A stretch of 64,000 nt of DNA from contig NZ_MUJK01000004.1 in NCBI RefSeq assembly GCF_002906155.1, positions 529,349 through 593,348 of the forward strand. The letters are read 5' to 3'. The number at the start of each line of letters is the position of its first letter. The first letter of the stretch is position 1. The notes below the pieces were generated by a model. It saw only the letters and a list, made by a program, of their open reading frames with translations, was not told the origin of the DNA and did not search any database. This DNA is from Pseudomonas laurylsulfativorans. Its GTDB lineage: Bacteria; Pseudomonadota; Gammaproteobacteria; Pseudomonadales; Pseudomonadaceae. Of this stretch, positions 9,025-17,317 are shown one piece after another. Both the position numbers and the translations under genes were made by a program.

Positions 9025-9975
9025 ATGATGAAGGTGAAGATCGAAAGGATCGTCGACGAAGCGCTGGATATCCGCTCCTTTCGCCTCGTGCGCAGTGACG
9101 GCCAGCCGCTCGACACCTATGAACCGGGTGCCCACGTCGACCTCACCGGGCCGACCGGGGTGACCCGCCAGTATTCGCTGTGCAGTCCGCCGCAGGATCG
9201 CCGCGCCTATCTGGTGGCGGTGAAGAAAGAAGCGCAGTCGCGCGGTGGTTCCCTGGCGCTGCACGAGCAGGTGCAAGAAGGCATGGAGCTGGAAATGGGG
9301 GCGCCACGCAACCTGTTCCGTCTTGATGAAAGTGCCCGTGAACACGTGCTGTTCGCCGCTGGTATCGGCGTGACGCCACTGCTGAGCATGGCTTATCGAC
9401 TGGCGGAAAGCGGCCAGCCGTACCGCTTGCATTATTTCGCCCGTTCGGCGCAGTACGCCGCGTTTACCGAGCTGTTGGCGACAAACTTTGCCGATCATGT
9501 GGAGTTTCACTACGGCGTGGAGCCAGCGGATCTGGACGGCGCCTTGAGCGCATGCCTGGAACGCGCCGGCAGCACCGCCCATGTCTACACCTGCGGCCCG
9601 GCACCGTTCATGAACAAAGTGGTGGAGGTTGCCGCGCGCACTCGTGCGGACGACGCCATTCACCTGGAACACTTCGCCGCGGACCCGGCCGCCAACAGCG
9701 CGCCGACCGGCAGTTTCGACGTGGAGCTGGCCAGTTCCGGCGTGGTGCTGCACGTGCCGGCTGACAGCAGCCTGGTCGACGTGCTGCAAGCCCACGGCTG
9801 CGACATCGACACCGAGTGCCGCGAAGGCATCTGCGGCACCTGCATCGTCGAAGTGCTCGACGGCGTGCCGGAGCACCGCGACAACTGCCTTTCCAACAAG
9901 GAAAAAGCGTCCAACAAGCAGATCTGCGCCTGTGTTTCCCGGGCGCTTTCCGCTCGTCTGGTATTGGACATCTAA
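9025..9975 (+). CDS. iacF: IacF, flavin / [2Fe-2S] reductase of the IacCD dioxygenase
   Basis: The 316-residue protein has an FMN/NAD(P)H reductase portion: RQYSLC near 48-53 for flavin, AAGIGVTPLLSM at 111-122 for the nucleotide, and YTCGPAPFM near 189. A C-terminal plant-type [2Fe-2S] ferredoxin domain has Cys265, Cys270, Cys273 and a distal Cys at 301 or 303 (CREGICGTC). This is the class IA phthalate dioxygenase reductase/VanB order, so one protein can deliver electrons from NAD(P)H to IacCD. Two adjacent ATGs (9025 and 9028) are possible starts. It is separated from iacE by a REP pair. Confidence 0.87.
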   Translation: MMKVKIERIVDEALDIRSFRLVRSDGQPLDTYEPGAHVDLTGPTGVTRQYSLCSPPQDRRAYLVAVKKEAQSRGGSLALHEQVQEGMELEMGAPRNLFRLDESAREHVLFAAGIGVTPLLSMAYRLAESGQPYRLHYFARSAQYAAFTELLATNFADHVEFHYGVEPADLDGALSACLERAGSTAHVYTCGPAPFMNKVVEVAARTRADDAIHLEHFAADPAANSAPTGSFDVELASSGVVLHVPADSSLVDVLQAHGCDIDTECREGICGTCIVEVLDGVPEHRDNCLSNKEKASNKQICACVSRALSARLVLDI

Positions 9976-10127
9976 GACTAAGGAAAGCTGGAAAGCATGC
10001 GCCGGAGTCTGTTGAATGGGCGCCCGGCGGCCATCGAGGGAGGCGATGGCTACAGAAACAACGGTTTTGACGAACCGCTCGCTGAAGCGGTCGAAAAATA
10101 ACAACAAAAACGTGAGGCTTTGCGGAC

Positions 10128-11048
10128 ATGATTACAGCATCGACGGTGCGCAACGAGGCGTTCGAAAGTTGGTTGAGCCAGGTGAACCAGGCCTGTGGGC
10201 GTTTCGATGCCCGGGCGCTGGACACCGATTTCTACGGCGAACTGGCGGAATTTCGCAGCGGAGCGATCAACCTCAGTGTGGTCGACATGGCGCATGTGCA
10301 TTTGTATCGCACCAGCAAGGACGTCAGCACCAGCAGCGACGGCCACTACTACGCAGTGTTCCAGATGCGTGGCAGCTCACAGCTGGAGCAGGGCGACAAC
10401 CGCGCGCAATTGGGCTGTGGTGACATCGCGCTGATCGACGCCAGCCGTCCGAGCGACATGATCTACAACGACGATTGCCGACAGCTGTCGCTGATTTTGC
10501 CGCGCCAGGTGGTCGAGCGCGGCTCGCACTTCAATGCCGTCAACTGCGCCACGCGCATCGCGGCCAGCAGTCCCCTGGCGGCCATGGCCAACAAGCTGGT
10601 GCTGGAAACCCGCCAGCAGGATGGGCTGGAGATGCAGGAGAGCGAGGCCGTGCTCGATGCCCTGGCCAGCCTGTTGCTGCCGGGCATCAGCGCCCGCGAC
10701 AGTGGCGCCGATCCCCATGAACGGCAATTTCGCAAGATCATCGCCTTCATCGATACACACCTCAGCGACGAGGAACTGTGCCCCGAACTGATCGCCCGTG
10801 AAGTGGGGATTTCCGTACGCGGCCTGTACCGGATGTTCTCCAAGCGCGGCCTGGTGGTGGCGCAATACATCAAGCATCGGCGCCTGGACTTCTGCGCCGA
10901 AAACCTGCGCCGCCACGATGTCGAGCAGAAGCTTTCGGCGCTGTGCTATGCCTGGGGTTTCTCGGATTCCAGCTACTTCTCGTCGGCCTTCAAATCACGC
11001 TTCGGCGTGTCGCCGGGGGCTTATCGCAAGCGGTATAGCCAGAACTGA
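10128..11048 (+). CDS. feaR: FeaR-type AraC-family transcriptional regulator
   Basis: The 306-residue regulator closely resembles E. coli FeaR, which activates the tyramine oxidase and phenylacetaldehyde dehydrogenase genes. Shared blocks include FESWLSQVNQACGRFDAR at the N-terminus, GDIALIDASRPSDM in the ligand-binding half, and MFSKRGLVVAQYIKHRRLDF with FSDSSYFSSAFKSRFGVSPG in the two-helix AraC DNA-binding domain (about 205-300). The ligand is probably an aromatic amine or aldehyde. Its targets could include the amine dehydrogenase at the left edge, the iac genes, or both. It lies 152 bases after iacF on the same strand. The spacer holds a short palindrome (ACCGCT and AGCGGT, about 10074-10091) of unknown role. 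Confidence 0.85.
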   Translation: MITASTVRNEAFESWLSQVNQACGRFDARALDTDFYGELAEFRSGAINLSVVDMAHVHLYRTSKDVSTSSDGHYYAVFQMRGSSQLEQGDNRAQLGCGDIALIDASRPSDMIYNDDCRQLSLILPRQVVERGSHFNAVNCATRIAASSPLAAMANKLVLETRQQDGLEMQESEAVLDALASLLLPGISARDSGADPHERQFRKIIAFIDTHLSDEELCPELIAREVGISVRGLYRMFSKRGLVVAQYIKHRRLDFCAENLRRHDVEQKLSALCYAWGFSDSSYFSSAFKSRFGVSPGAYRKRYSQN

Positions 11049-11080
11049 CAACCGGCATTGATGTTGAGCCTGCTGGCCTC

Positions 11081-11173
11081 ATCGCGAGCAGGCTCGCTCC
11101 TACAGTGGATCTCCAGCGAACACATAATTTGTGAACGGCGAGAGTCCCTGTGGGAGCGAGCCTGCTCGCGAAT
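11081..11173. repeat. Inverted REP pair between convergent feaR and response regulator
   Basis: ATCGCGAGCAGGCTCGCTCC at 11081 and its inverse to about 11173 (GGGAGCGAGCCTGCTCGCG) lie between two convergent genes. The arrangement fits a bidirectional transcription barrier. Confidence 0.8.
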
Positions 11174-11197
11174 AGGCCTCATGACCGCGCAGATTCC

Positions 11198-11827
11198 TCA
11201 GTGCCGCACCGGCTCATCCACCGGCAAATGCAGCACCTCGCGCACCAGCATGGCGATGCTGGACACGCCCATCTTTTCCTTGATCTTGGTGCGGTGCACG
11301 TCAACGGTTTTCACGCTGATGTTCAGCTCCCGGGCGATCACCTTGCTGGCTTTGCCATCGATCACCAGCATCAGCACTTCGCGCTCGCGGCTGGTCAGCA
11401 GCGCCAGCTTGCCTTGCAGGTTCTGACGCTGCTGCTGATCGGCCTGGGCATGCACGGCGGTCTTCAGCGCGGCCTGGATGCGGTCGATCATCTGCTGCGG
11501 GTTGTAAGGCTTCTCGACGAAATCCAGCGCGCCGTTCTTCATCGCCGTGACCGACATCGGAATATCACCATGGGCCGAGACGAAAATGGTCGGCAAGGTA
11601 CTGCCGCGCTGATTGAGGATTTCCTGCAACTGGAAACCGCTGGTCTCCGGCATGCGCACGTCGAGCACCAGGCAGGCGGGCTGCTTGGGGTCGTATTGAC
11701 TGAGGAACTCTTCGGCGCCGGCAAAGCACTGCGCCTGCACGCTCACCGACTCCAGCAACCAGGCCAGGGAAGTGCGCAGGTCTTTGTCGTCGTCAACGAT
11801 ATAAACAATCGGTTTACGGGTTTCCAT
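11198..11827 (-). CDS. FixJ-type response regulator (probable partner of the kinase at 1253-2734)
   Basis: A 209-residue response regulator. The receiver domain has the acidic pair Asp12/Asp13 in VDDDKD, the phosphoacceptor Asp56 in CLVLDVRMPE and the conserved Lys in FVEKPY. A LuxR/FixJ helix-turn-helix follows: LTSREREVLMLVIDG, KVIARELNISVKTVDVHR. Start ATG at 11827; a GTG at 11839 in frame is an alternative. It is an orphan next to feaR and divergent from iacG. Its natural partner is the orphan PAS kinase at the other flank of the cluster, and iacG and iacA are likely targets. Confidence 0.87.
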   Translation of the reverse strand: METRKPIVYIVDDDKDLRTSLAWLLESVSVQAQCFAGAEEFLSQYDPKQPACLVLDVRMPETSGFQLQEILNQRGSTLPTIFVSAHGDIPMSVTAMKNGALDFVEKPYNPQQMIDRIQAALKTAVHAQADQQQRQNLQGKLALLTSREREVLMLVIDGKASKVIARELNISVKTVDVHRTKIKEKMGVSSIAMLVREVLHLPVDEPVRH

Positions 11828-12086
11828 CGGGGCTGCCACGAAAGTTTTTTAATTATTGTTTTCGCACGCGAACGCGCGGCACGCATCGGCTCATCTTTGT
11901 GGAGCCAGTAAGCAGAATACCCACTGTGGCCGGCCCTTGCGATAAAGAAACCACCTAGACGACTAGCGGAAACCCAACCCCGCCATGGGGATCGTCAGAA
12001 TGGTTGTGCCGCGCCCACCGCCTTAGTCTTGTTCCATCACCTACGGACCGCGCAACGGCGGTCCTCCAGAAGGAAGGGGCATCGAC
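11828..12086. promoter_or_regulatory. Divergent promoter region, response regulator / iacG
   Basis: This spacer of about 259 bases separates two divergent genes. An AT-rich patch (about 11845-11862) and the self-complementary run CGCACGCGAACGCGCG (about 11866-11881) lie on the response regulator side. AAGGAAGGGG at about 12071 is the iacG ribosome binding site. No sigma54 element of correct spacing was seen. Confidence 0.45.
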
Positions 12087-12599
12087 ATGGCCGACCTGAG
12101 CCAGCAGCAAATCGACTTTCGCAACGCCATGGCGCAGTTGCCGGCGGCGGTGAACATCATCACCACCAACGGCCCGGGCGGGCGCTGTGGCATCACCGCC
12201 AGCGCTGTGTGCTCGGTGACCGACTCGCCGCCCACGGTGCTGGTGTGCGTCAACCGCAACAGCGCCACCCACGACGTGTTCCGCACCAACGGCCACCTGT
12301 GCGTCAACGTGCTGTGTGGCGAGCAGGAAGAACTGGCCCGGCACTTCGCCGGCATGACCCAGGTGCCGATGGCCGAGCGCTTCGCCTGGGACCTGTGGGA
12401 CGACGGCGCGGCCGATGTGCCAGTGCTGCGCGATGCCCTGGTACAGCTGGAAGGGCGGATCAGCGAGTGCAAGGAAGTGGGATCGCATTCGGTGATGTTC
12501 GTGGAACTGACGAAGGTCGGCGTGCGCGAGCCGCGCGACAGCCTGGTGTATTTCAACCGGTTGTTTCATCGCGTTGAGCATGCCAGCGCGCATTGCTGA
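12087..12599 (+). CDS. iacG: IacG, flavin reductase (HpaC/DIM6-NTAB family)
   Basis: The 170-residue flavin reductase domain shows MAQLPAAVNIITTNGPGGRCGITASAVCSVTDSPPT-type N-terminal flavin contacts, then VCVNRNSATHD and CVNVLC. Such enzymes use NAD(P)H to make the free reduced flavin needed by the monooxygenase IacA. It is separated from iacF by feaR and the opposing response regulator, so it has its own promoter. It is also the only stand-alone flavin reductase visible in the window, although five reduced-flavin monooxygenases lie in the neighbouring sulfur island. It ends just before a REP pair that separates it from exbD. Confidence 0.86.
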   Translation: MADLSQQQIDFRNAMAQLPAAVNIITTNGPGGRCGITASAVCSVTDSPPTVLVCVNRNSATHDVFRTNGHLCVNVLCGEQEELARHFAGMTQVPMAERFAWDLWDDGAADVPVLRDALVQLEGRISECKEVGSHSVMFVELTKVGVREPRDSLVYFNRLFHRVEHASAHC

Positions 12600-12615
12600 G
12601 ATCCACCCACCCATA

Positions 12616-12685
12616 CCTGTAGGAGCTGGCTTGCCAGCGATGTGGCCCTGAAGACCGCTATCGCCGGCAAGCCGGGCTCCTACAG
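12616..12685. repeat. Inverted REP pair between convergent iacG and exbD
   Basis: CCTGTAGGAGCTGGCTTGCC at 12616 faces CCGGGCTCCTACAG ending at 12685. It separates the convergent iac and sulfur-island transcripts. From here to 51 kb only the GTAGGAGC-type REP is found. Confidence 0.85.
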
Positions 12686-12699
12686 TGACCGCGTGCGGT

Positions 12700-13101
12700 T
12701 TACCTCGCGGTGATCACCGACAGTTTGGTGATCCCCGCCCGCTCGATCGAAGCCATGGCGCGGGCCACTTCGCCGTAATTCACGCCGTCATCGGCCTGCA
12801 ATTGCACGCGCACTTCCGGGTCTTTGGCCTTCGCCGCCTGCAGGTTGAACTCCAGCAAGTCCGGCTGGATTTCATCCTTGTTGATAAACAGTTTGCCGGC
12901 GCCGTCGATGCTCACCACCAGTGGGTCTTTCTGCTCCACCGGTGCCACGGCTTCGGTCTTGGGCAAGTTGATCGGTATCGCATTGGTCAGCAGCGGCGCG
13001 GTGACGATGAACACCACCAACAGCACCAGCATCACGTCTACCAGGGGCGTGACGTTGATCTCGCTGAGCACCTCGTCATTGTCTTGTGTAGAGAAGGCCA
13101 T
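12700..13101 (-). CDS. exbD: ExbD, TonB energy-transduction subunit
   Basis: The 133-residue protein has the classic ExbD layout. A short cytoplasmic N-terminus precedes EINVTPLVDVMLVLLVVFIVTAP, in which the conserved Asp of PLVDVML lies in the single membrane helix. A periplasmic domain follows with QADDGVNYGEVARAM. With ExbB it forms the proton-driven motor that energises TonB. It is the last gene of the operon, starting one base after exbB ends. Confidence 0.93.
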   Translation of the reverse strand: MAFSTQDNDEVLSEINVTPLVDVMLVLLVVFIVTAPLLTNAIPINLPKTEAVAPVEQKDPLVVSIDGAGKLFINKDEIQPDLLEFNLQAAKAKDPEVRVQLQADDGVNYGEVARAMASIERAGITKLSVITAR

Positions 13102-13102
13102 A

Positions 13103-13825
13103 TCAGGACGCCTCCTTGATTTTCTGCCCGGAGGTGTTGGCGCCGGATTTACCCACGACAGGGCTCAGCAGCACACGGAAGGCGTGTTTCTGCGCCAGGC
13201 TGTAGAAGTCGTGCGCAAAGTCATCCAGGTCTGCTGCCGTCAACTTCAGGCGACGCAGGAAATAGTTGTAGACCAGCACCGCCGGCACGGCGACAGCAAT
13301 ACCGACGCCGGTGGCGACCAGTGCGGCACCGATGGGGCCCGCCACGGTTTCCAGGCTCGCAGAGCCCGCCGCACTGATCCCTTTCAACGCGGACATGATC
13401 CCCCAAACGGTGCCGAAGAGGCCTATGAACGGGGAGGTGCTGCCGATACTGGCGAGTATTGCCAAGCCTGTTTCCAACGAGCGCCGTTCACGCACGATCT
13501 GCTGGCGCAAGGCGCGCTCAAGGCGGTCTTGATGATTGATCGACTGGCTGAGGTCGGCGTTCTGACTGTCACTGACCTGAATGGCGTTGTAACCGGCAAG
13601 CGCAACGCGGGCTGCGGCGCCAGGCAGGTTGTTGGCGAAATCGGCGGCCGATTCAAGGCTCGACGCGGCCCAGAACTGCCGATGGAATTTTCGGTCATGC
13701 GCCTTGAGTCGGGTGAACTGCAGTCCCTTGAGCAAGGCCAGGCCCCAGGTCGCGATGGAGAAGACGATCAACAGCCAGATGACGGCGTGTTCGATGGATT
13801 CGAAGGGGGAGGTGAGTAGGTTCAT
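13103..13825 (-). CDS. exbB: ExbB, TonB energy-transduction proton channel subunit
   Basis: A 240-residue MotA/TolQ/ExbB family protein. The first membrane helix is near residues 10-30 (HAVIWLLIVFSIATWGLALLK), and two more lie in IASTSPFIGLFGTVWGIMSALKG and AAALVATGVGIAVAVPAVLVYNYF-like segments. The ATG at 13825 with GGAGCG seven bases upstream is preferred over a TTG at 13843. It lies between tonB and exbD in a dedicated TonB system. Confidence 0.92.
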   Translation of the reverse strand: MNLLTSPFESIEHAVIWLLIVFSIATWGLALLKGLQFTRLKAHDRKFHRQFWAASSLESAADFANNLPGAAARVALAGYNAIQVSDSQNADLSQSINHQDRLERALRQQIVRERRSLETGLAILASIGSTSPFIGLFGTVWGIMSALKGISAAGSASLETVAGPIGAALVATGVGIAVAVPAVLVYNYFLRRLKLTAADLDDFAHDFYSLAQKHAFRVLLSPVVGKSGANTSGQKIKEAS

Positions 13826-13908
13826 GGTCGGGCGCTCCAACAAGGCATTAGATCAGTTGTTGCGATGCGCCTTTTGTCAGGTAGCCCGCGGGTCTCGATA
13901 GGGTTGAA

Positions 13909-14721
13909 TTACTTGATTATGAAGTCGATGGGCACGCTGACCCAGCCGTCCAGTGCGGTGTCGCCTTGCTTGGCCGGGACGAAACTCCAGCGTTTGACGG
14001 CGGCCAGTGCGGCGTCGTCCAGCGACTCGCGGCCACTGCTTTTCTGAATCTGGATTTCACCGGGTTTACCGCTGGCCAACACATGGACGCGCAACAACAC
14101 CGTGCCTTGCCAGCCTCGGCGCATGGCCTGGGATGGGTACTCCGGCGCCGGGTTATGCAGGTAACCGGCAGTCGCCGAAGCCGGGGTCACGGGTTGAGGG
14201 GTAGGCGGTGCAGCAGGTGCTGGCGCCGCGGCCACCGGTTGTGGTGTTACGGGCGGGGCAGGTTGCGGTGTCACGGGTTTGGCCACCGGTTTCGGCACAG
14301 GCTTGACCACAGGCTTGGGCTTGGGTATCGGCTTGGGCGGTGGCGGTTTCACGGCCAATTCATCTTCCACCGGTGGAGGCGGCTCCACCACGGGCTGGGC
14401 AATCGGCTCGGGCGGAGGTGGTTCGACAACGGGTGGCGCCGGCTGCGAGAACTCGATGGTCATCGGCGGAATTTCCGGGGGCACCACAGGCAGCGCCGGC
14501 GCGGGTATCTGGTTGACCCAGACAATCACCGCTCCATGCAGGACCAGCGCCAACACGCCCAGCAAGACCACCTCGGGACGACTCAACAACCGTTGAGGTG
14601 TTCGTTGCAGGCGAGACAGCGCCAAGGGCTCTCGAAAAATCCGGCCAAGGTTGAGCAGTTCACCGAGGTCCGGTCTCTGGAACACTTGCGGCAGACTGGC
14701 GGGGCTTTGGACATTGCCCAT
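13909..14721 (-). CDS. tonB: TonB, periplasm-spanning energy transducer
   Basis: The 270-residue protein has a cytoplasmic extension of about 50 residues, one membrane anchor (EVVLLGVLALVLHGAVIVWV), and a long Pro-rich spacer of PPPP, KPxPKP and PQPAPP blocks (about 75-180). The TonB C-terminal domain contains YPSQAMRRGWQGTVLLRVHV and ends in PIDFIIK. The cytoplasmic extension is seen in several Pseudomonas TonB proteins. It is placed directly after an ABC transporter ATPase gene (57 bases) in one operon, so it probably serves the three TonB-dependent receptors of the sulfur island. Confidence 0.92.
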   Translation of the reverse strand: MGNVQSPASLPQVFQRPDLGELLNLGRIFREPLALSRLQRTPQRLLSRPEVVLLGVLALVLHGAVIVWVNQIPAPALPVVPPEIPPMTIEFSQPAPPVVEPPPPEPIAQPVVEPPPPVEDELAVKPPPPKPIPKPKPVVKPVPKPVAKPVTPQPAPPVTPQPVAAAPAPAAPPTPQPVTPASATAGYLHNPAPEYPSQAMRRGWQGTVLLRVHVLASGKPGEIQIQKSSGRESLDDAALAAVKRWSFVPAKQGDTALDGWVSVPIDFIIK

Positions 14722-14778
14722 TTGTTTACTCCTGTGAATCCTGTGTTTTTTCCACGCGTCGATGAACCGGTCCGGGCT

Positions 14779-15573
14779 TCAATGCCCCACCAGTTCCTCC
14801 AGCAGTTGTTCCTTGTAGCCTTGCAGCACGGTTGAAGCCCGATCCCGGGGATGAGGCAAGTCGACTTTGATTTCGTGCTTGATCCGTCCCGGATGGGCGT
14901 CCATGACGATCACCCGGTCACCCAGGTACAGGGCTTCTTCGATATCGTGGGTAACCATGATGACGGTGCAGCGTTGTTGCACCCAGATGCGCTGCAGTTC
15001 GTGTTGAAGGCGTACCCGGGTCAACGCGTCGAGCGCGCCGAGGGGTTCGTCGAGCAACAGCACTTTCGGTTGGTTGATCAGGGCCCGGGCAATGGCTGCT
15101 CGTTGCGCCATGCCGCCGGACAACTGGTGTGGGTAGGCATTCTCGAAGCCGTCAAGGTTGACCAGCGCAATGTGTTCGGCCACCAATCGGTCTTTTTGCG
15201 TTTGTGACAGTGGATGGTTTTTCAAGGCCAGGGCAATGTTCTGCCGCAGTGTCATCCACGGGAACAGACGGTGATCCTGAAACACGATTCCGCGCTCCAG
15301 GCTGGTGGCCACGACCCGTTTGCCATCCAGCAGAATGTCACCCTCATAGTCGGCCTCCAGCCCGACGATGAGCCGCAGCAGCGTGGATTTTCCGCAGCCG
15401 CTGGCACCCACGATGCTGACGAACTCGCCGGGGCGAACGTCGAGGTTGATGCTGCGCAGCACTGGCAAAGGCTGGCCTTCGATCCGATAGGCCTTGCTCA
15501 GGCCGCGAATTTGCAGCGCGCCGGACTGTAGCGGGGTGCTGTGGGGCAGGACATGTTGGGCAATTGCGTTCAT
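14779..15573 (-). CDS. ABC transporter ATPase, SsuB/TauB type
   Basis: The 264-residue ATPase has Walker A GASGCGKST, Q-loop VFQDHRLFPWMT, signature LSGGMAQR, Walker B VLLLDEPLGALD and H-loop VTHDIEEAL. These features are typical of sulfonate, taurine and nitrate importers. The ATG at 15573 is chosen because the domain starts shortly after it and AAAGG lies upstream; the longer in-frame reading would run through the permease gene. It energises the two permeases encoded just upstream in the same operon. Confidence 0.9.
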   Translation of the reverse strand: MNAIAQHVLPHSTPLQSGALQIRGLSKAYRIEGQPLPVLRSINLDVRPGEFVSIVGASGCGKSTLLRLIVGLEADYEGDILLDGKRVVATSLERGIVFQDHRLFPWMTLRQNIALALKNHPLSQTQKDRLVAEHIALVNLDGFENAYPHQLSGGMAQRAAIARALINQPKVLLLDEPLGALDALTRVRLQHELQRIWVQQRCTVIMVTHDIEEALYLGDRVIVMDAHPGRIKHEIKVDLPHPRDRASTVLQGYKEQLLEELVGH

Positions 15574-15584
15574 GGAGTGGCCTT

Positions 15585-16346
15585 TCAACGAATGTTGCGC
15601 CAGCGCAGAAAATGGCGGCTCAGAAGGGTGAATAGCAGGGTCATCAGGTAACCGCACAGACCGATGCACAGCACACTGAGGACGATGACTTCCATGCGTG
15701 AGCCGGCTTCGGCGTTCATCATCAGGTTGCCCAGACCGGCTCCCGAAGACAGGAATAACTCGCTGCCTACCGCCGTGACCCAGGCAAACGCAAGCGCATG
15801 CAGCACACCGGTGGCGATGCTTGGCAGCGCCGCCGGCAGCAGCACATGACGAAACCGTTGCCAGCGGCTCAGCACCAGCACCTGGCCGACCTCGCGATAG
15901 CGCTGCTCGACATGGCTGAAGCCCTGATAGGTGTTGAGAACCATGGGGTAGAAAGCCGCGAGGCTCACGATCAGCACCTTGGAAAATTCGCCGTTGCCGA
16001 ACCACATGGCGATCAGCGGAATCCAGCCGAGCATGGGCACCTGGCGGATCGAATGAAACAGCGGCCCGATCAACCGATTGGCCGTTCCTGACAGCGCCAT
16101 CAACACGCCCAACAGGACCCCAAAGAAAATGCCCAGCGCCAGACCGGCGCTGGTGCGTGCCAGGCTGGCCAACAGGTTCACCAGCAGTTCGCCATTGGCC
16201 AGCAACTCGAGCAAGGCTGCGCCTATGGTCGACAGCGGAACAAAGGCATAAGCCCCCGCCGCGTCCTGGCGCGACAGGTATTCCCAGCCGCCGATCAACA
16301 ACAGCGGCAGCAACAGGCCACGGGATTTTGCAATAAGTCCAGACAT
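15585..16346 (-). CDS. ABC transporter permease, SsuC/TauC type
   Basis: A 253-residue inner-membrane permease with about six helices and the EAA cytoplasmic loop (EVGQVLVLSRWQRFRHVLLPAALPSIATG), as in binding-protein-dependent sulfonate/nitrate/taurine transporters. Gap to the upstream permease is 9 bases and to the ATPase gene 11 bases. Two different permeases imply a heterodimeric pore. Confidence 0.88.
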   Translation of the reverse strand: MSGLIAKSRGLLLPLLLIGGWEYLSRQDAAGAYAFVPLSTIGAALLELLANGELLVNLLASLARTSAGLALGIFFGVLLGVLMALSGTANRLIGPLFHSIRQVPMLGWIPLIAMWFGNGEFSKVLIVSLAAFYPMVLNTYQGFSHVEQRYREVGQVLVLSRWQRFRHVLLPAALPSIATGVLHALAFAWVTAVGSELFLSSGAGLGNLMMNAEAGSRMEVIVLSVLCIGLCGYLMTLLFTLLSRHFLRWRNIR

Positions 16347-16355
16347 CTAAGGCTC

Positions 16356-17117
16356 CTAGCGGGTCTGCCAGCGGAACAGTCGCTGTTCCAGTTGGCGAAA
16401 GCTGAAATCCAGGGTGAAACCGATCAATCCGGTCACCACAATCCCGACCATCACCACATCGATGCGTAACATTTGCCGGCTCATTTCGATCATCTGTCCC
16501 AGGCCACTGTCGGCGGCGAGCAACTCGGTGGCCACCAGCACCACCCAGGCGCGGGTCAGGCTGATACGGAAACCGGTGATGATTAGCGGCGCGGCAGCGG
16601 GCAGGGCGATTTCCCGGACGAATGTCGGCCAGCGCAGGCGATACACATCTGCGACCTCGAAATAGCTGCGTGGAATGGCTTTGACGCCTTCGCTGGCGGC
16701 CAACGCGACCGGGAAGAATGCGGTTTTGGCAACGATGATGATCTTGAAGGTTTCATCGATGCCGAACAGCAACACGAACATCGGGATCAAGGCGATGCTG
16801 GGAATCTGGCGCAAGGTGTGAAACAGCGGTGAGCAGTAGATCTCGACGTTTTTCGACAAGGCCATGAGCACGCCGAACGCCAGTCCGCACAGTGAACCGA
16901 TGCCGAACCCCAGCCCCAGGCGCGACAGACTGTTGAGCAGGTGTTCGAGCAGCTCACCACTGGCCGACAGCGCTTCGAAAGTCCGCCATACCTGAGCGGG
17001 AGGGACCAGCAGGTTGCGCGGAAAAATCCCGGCCTCGGCTACCACCGCCCACAGCAACAATAGGGCAACAGGAGAGATGAGCCAGCTCAGGGAGGACAAC
17101 AGACGTTGAGTACGCAT
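16356..17117 (-). CDS. ABC transporter permease, SsuC/TauC type (first gene of the ABC-TonB operon)
   Basis: The 253-residue permease has the EAA loop FEVADVYRLRWPTFVREIALPAAAPLIITGFRISL. It is first in an operon of six genes: permease, permease, ATPase, tonB, exbB, exbD. A sigma54 -24/-12 element at 17155-17169 lies just upstream. No substrate-binding protein is in the operon; the orphan sulfonate-type binding protein at 49786-50859 is a candidate partner. Confidence 0.88.
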   Translation of the reverse strand: MRTQRLLSSLSWLISPVALLLLWAVVAEAGIFPRNLLVPPAQVWRTFEALSASGELLEHLLNSLSRLGLGFGIGSLCGLAFGVLMALSKNVEIYCSPLFHTLRQIPSIALIPMFVLLFGIDETFKIIIVAKTAFFPVALAASEGVKAIPRSYFEVADVYRLRWPTFVREIALPAAAPLIITGFRISLTRAWVVLVATELLAADSGLGQMIEMSRQMLRIDVVMVGIVVTGLIGFTLDFSFRQLEQRLFRWQTR

Positions 17118-17154
17118 GGCGGTTCTTATTTCGGCGAAGTACCGAAGGGGTATC

Positions 17155-17169
17155 GCAAGAGCTGTGCCA
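17155..17169 (-). promoter_or_regulatory. Sigma54 (-24/-12) promoter of the ABC-tonB-exbBD operon
   Basis: Read on the minus strand, TGGCACAGCTCTTGC matches TGGCACG-N4-TTGC at 10 of 11 defined positions, with GG and GC exactly 10 bases apart. Expected transcription start is near 17143, about 26 bases before the ATG at 17117. Confidence 0.8.
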
Positions 17170-17196
17170 GTGCGGCGGGATCGGGCCGGTTAAATC

Positions 17197-17282
17197 CGTA
17201 GGAGCCGGCTTGCTGGCGATGGCGGCGGTGCAGGCAACGTAGATCTTGCTGACCGCATCGCTGGCAAGCCAGCTCCTACAGG
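17197..17282. repeat. Inverted REP pair between the sigma54 promoter and its enhancer-like site
   Basis: CCGTAGGAGCCGGCTTGCTG at 17197 faces its inverse ending at 17282. It lies between the -24/-12 element (17155) and the 22-bp palindrome (17318), a spacing that could influence DNA looping. Confidence 0.8.
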
Positions 17283-17317
17283 ACGTGTGTCGGTGTAATT
17301 GATGCCTGATCAGCACC

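Noticed and set aside
10074..10091. Rho-independent terminator after iacF
   Set aside because: The ACCGCT/AGCGGT hairpin is followed on the plus strand by an A-run, not a T-run; kept only as a possible operator.
14779..16005. 408-residue version of the ABC ATPase
   Set aside because: The first 144 residues overlap the permease gene in another frame; the ATPase domain starts after the ATG at 15573.
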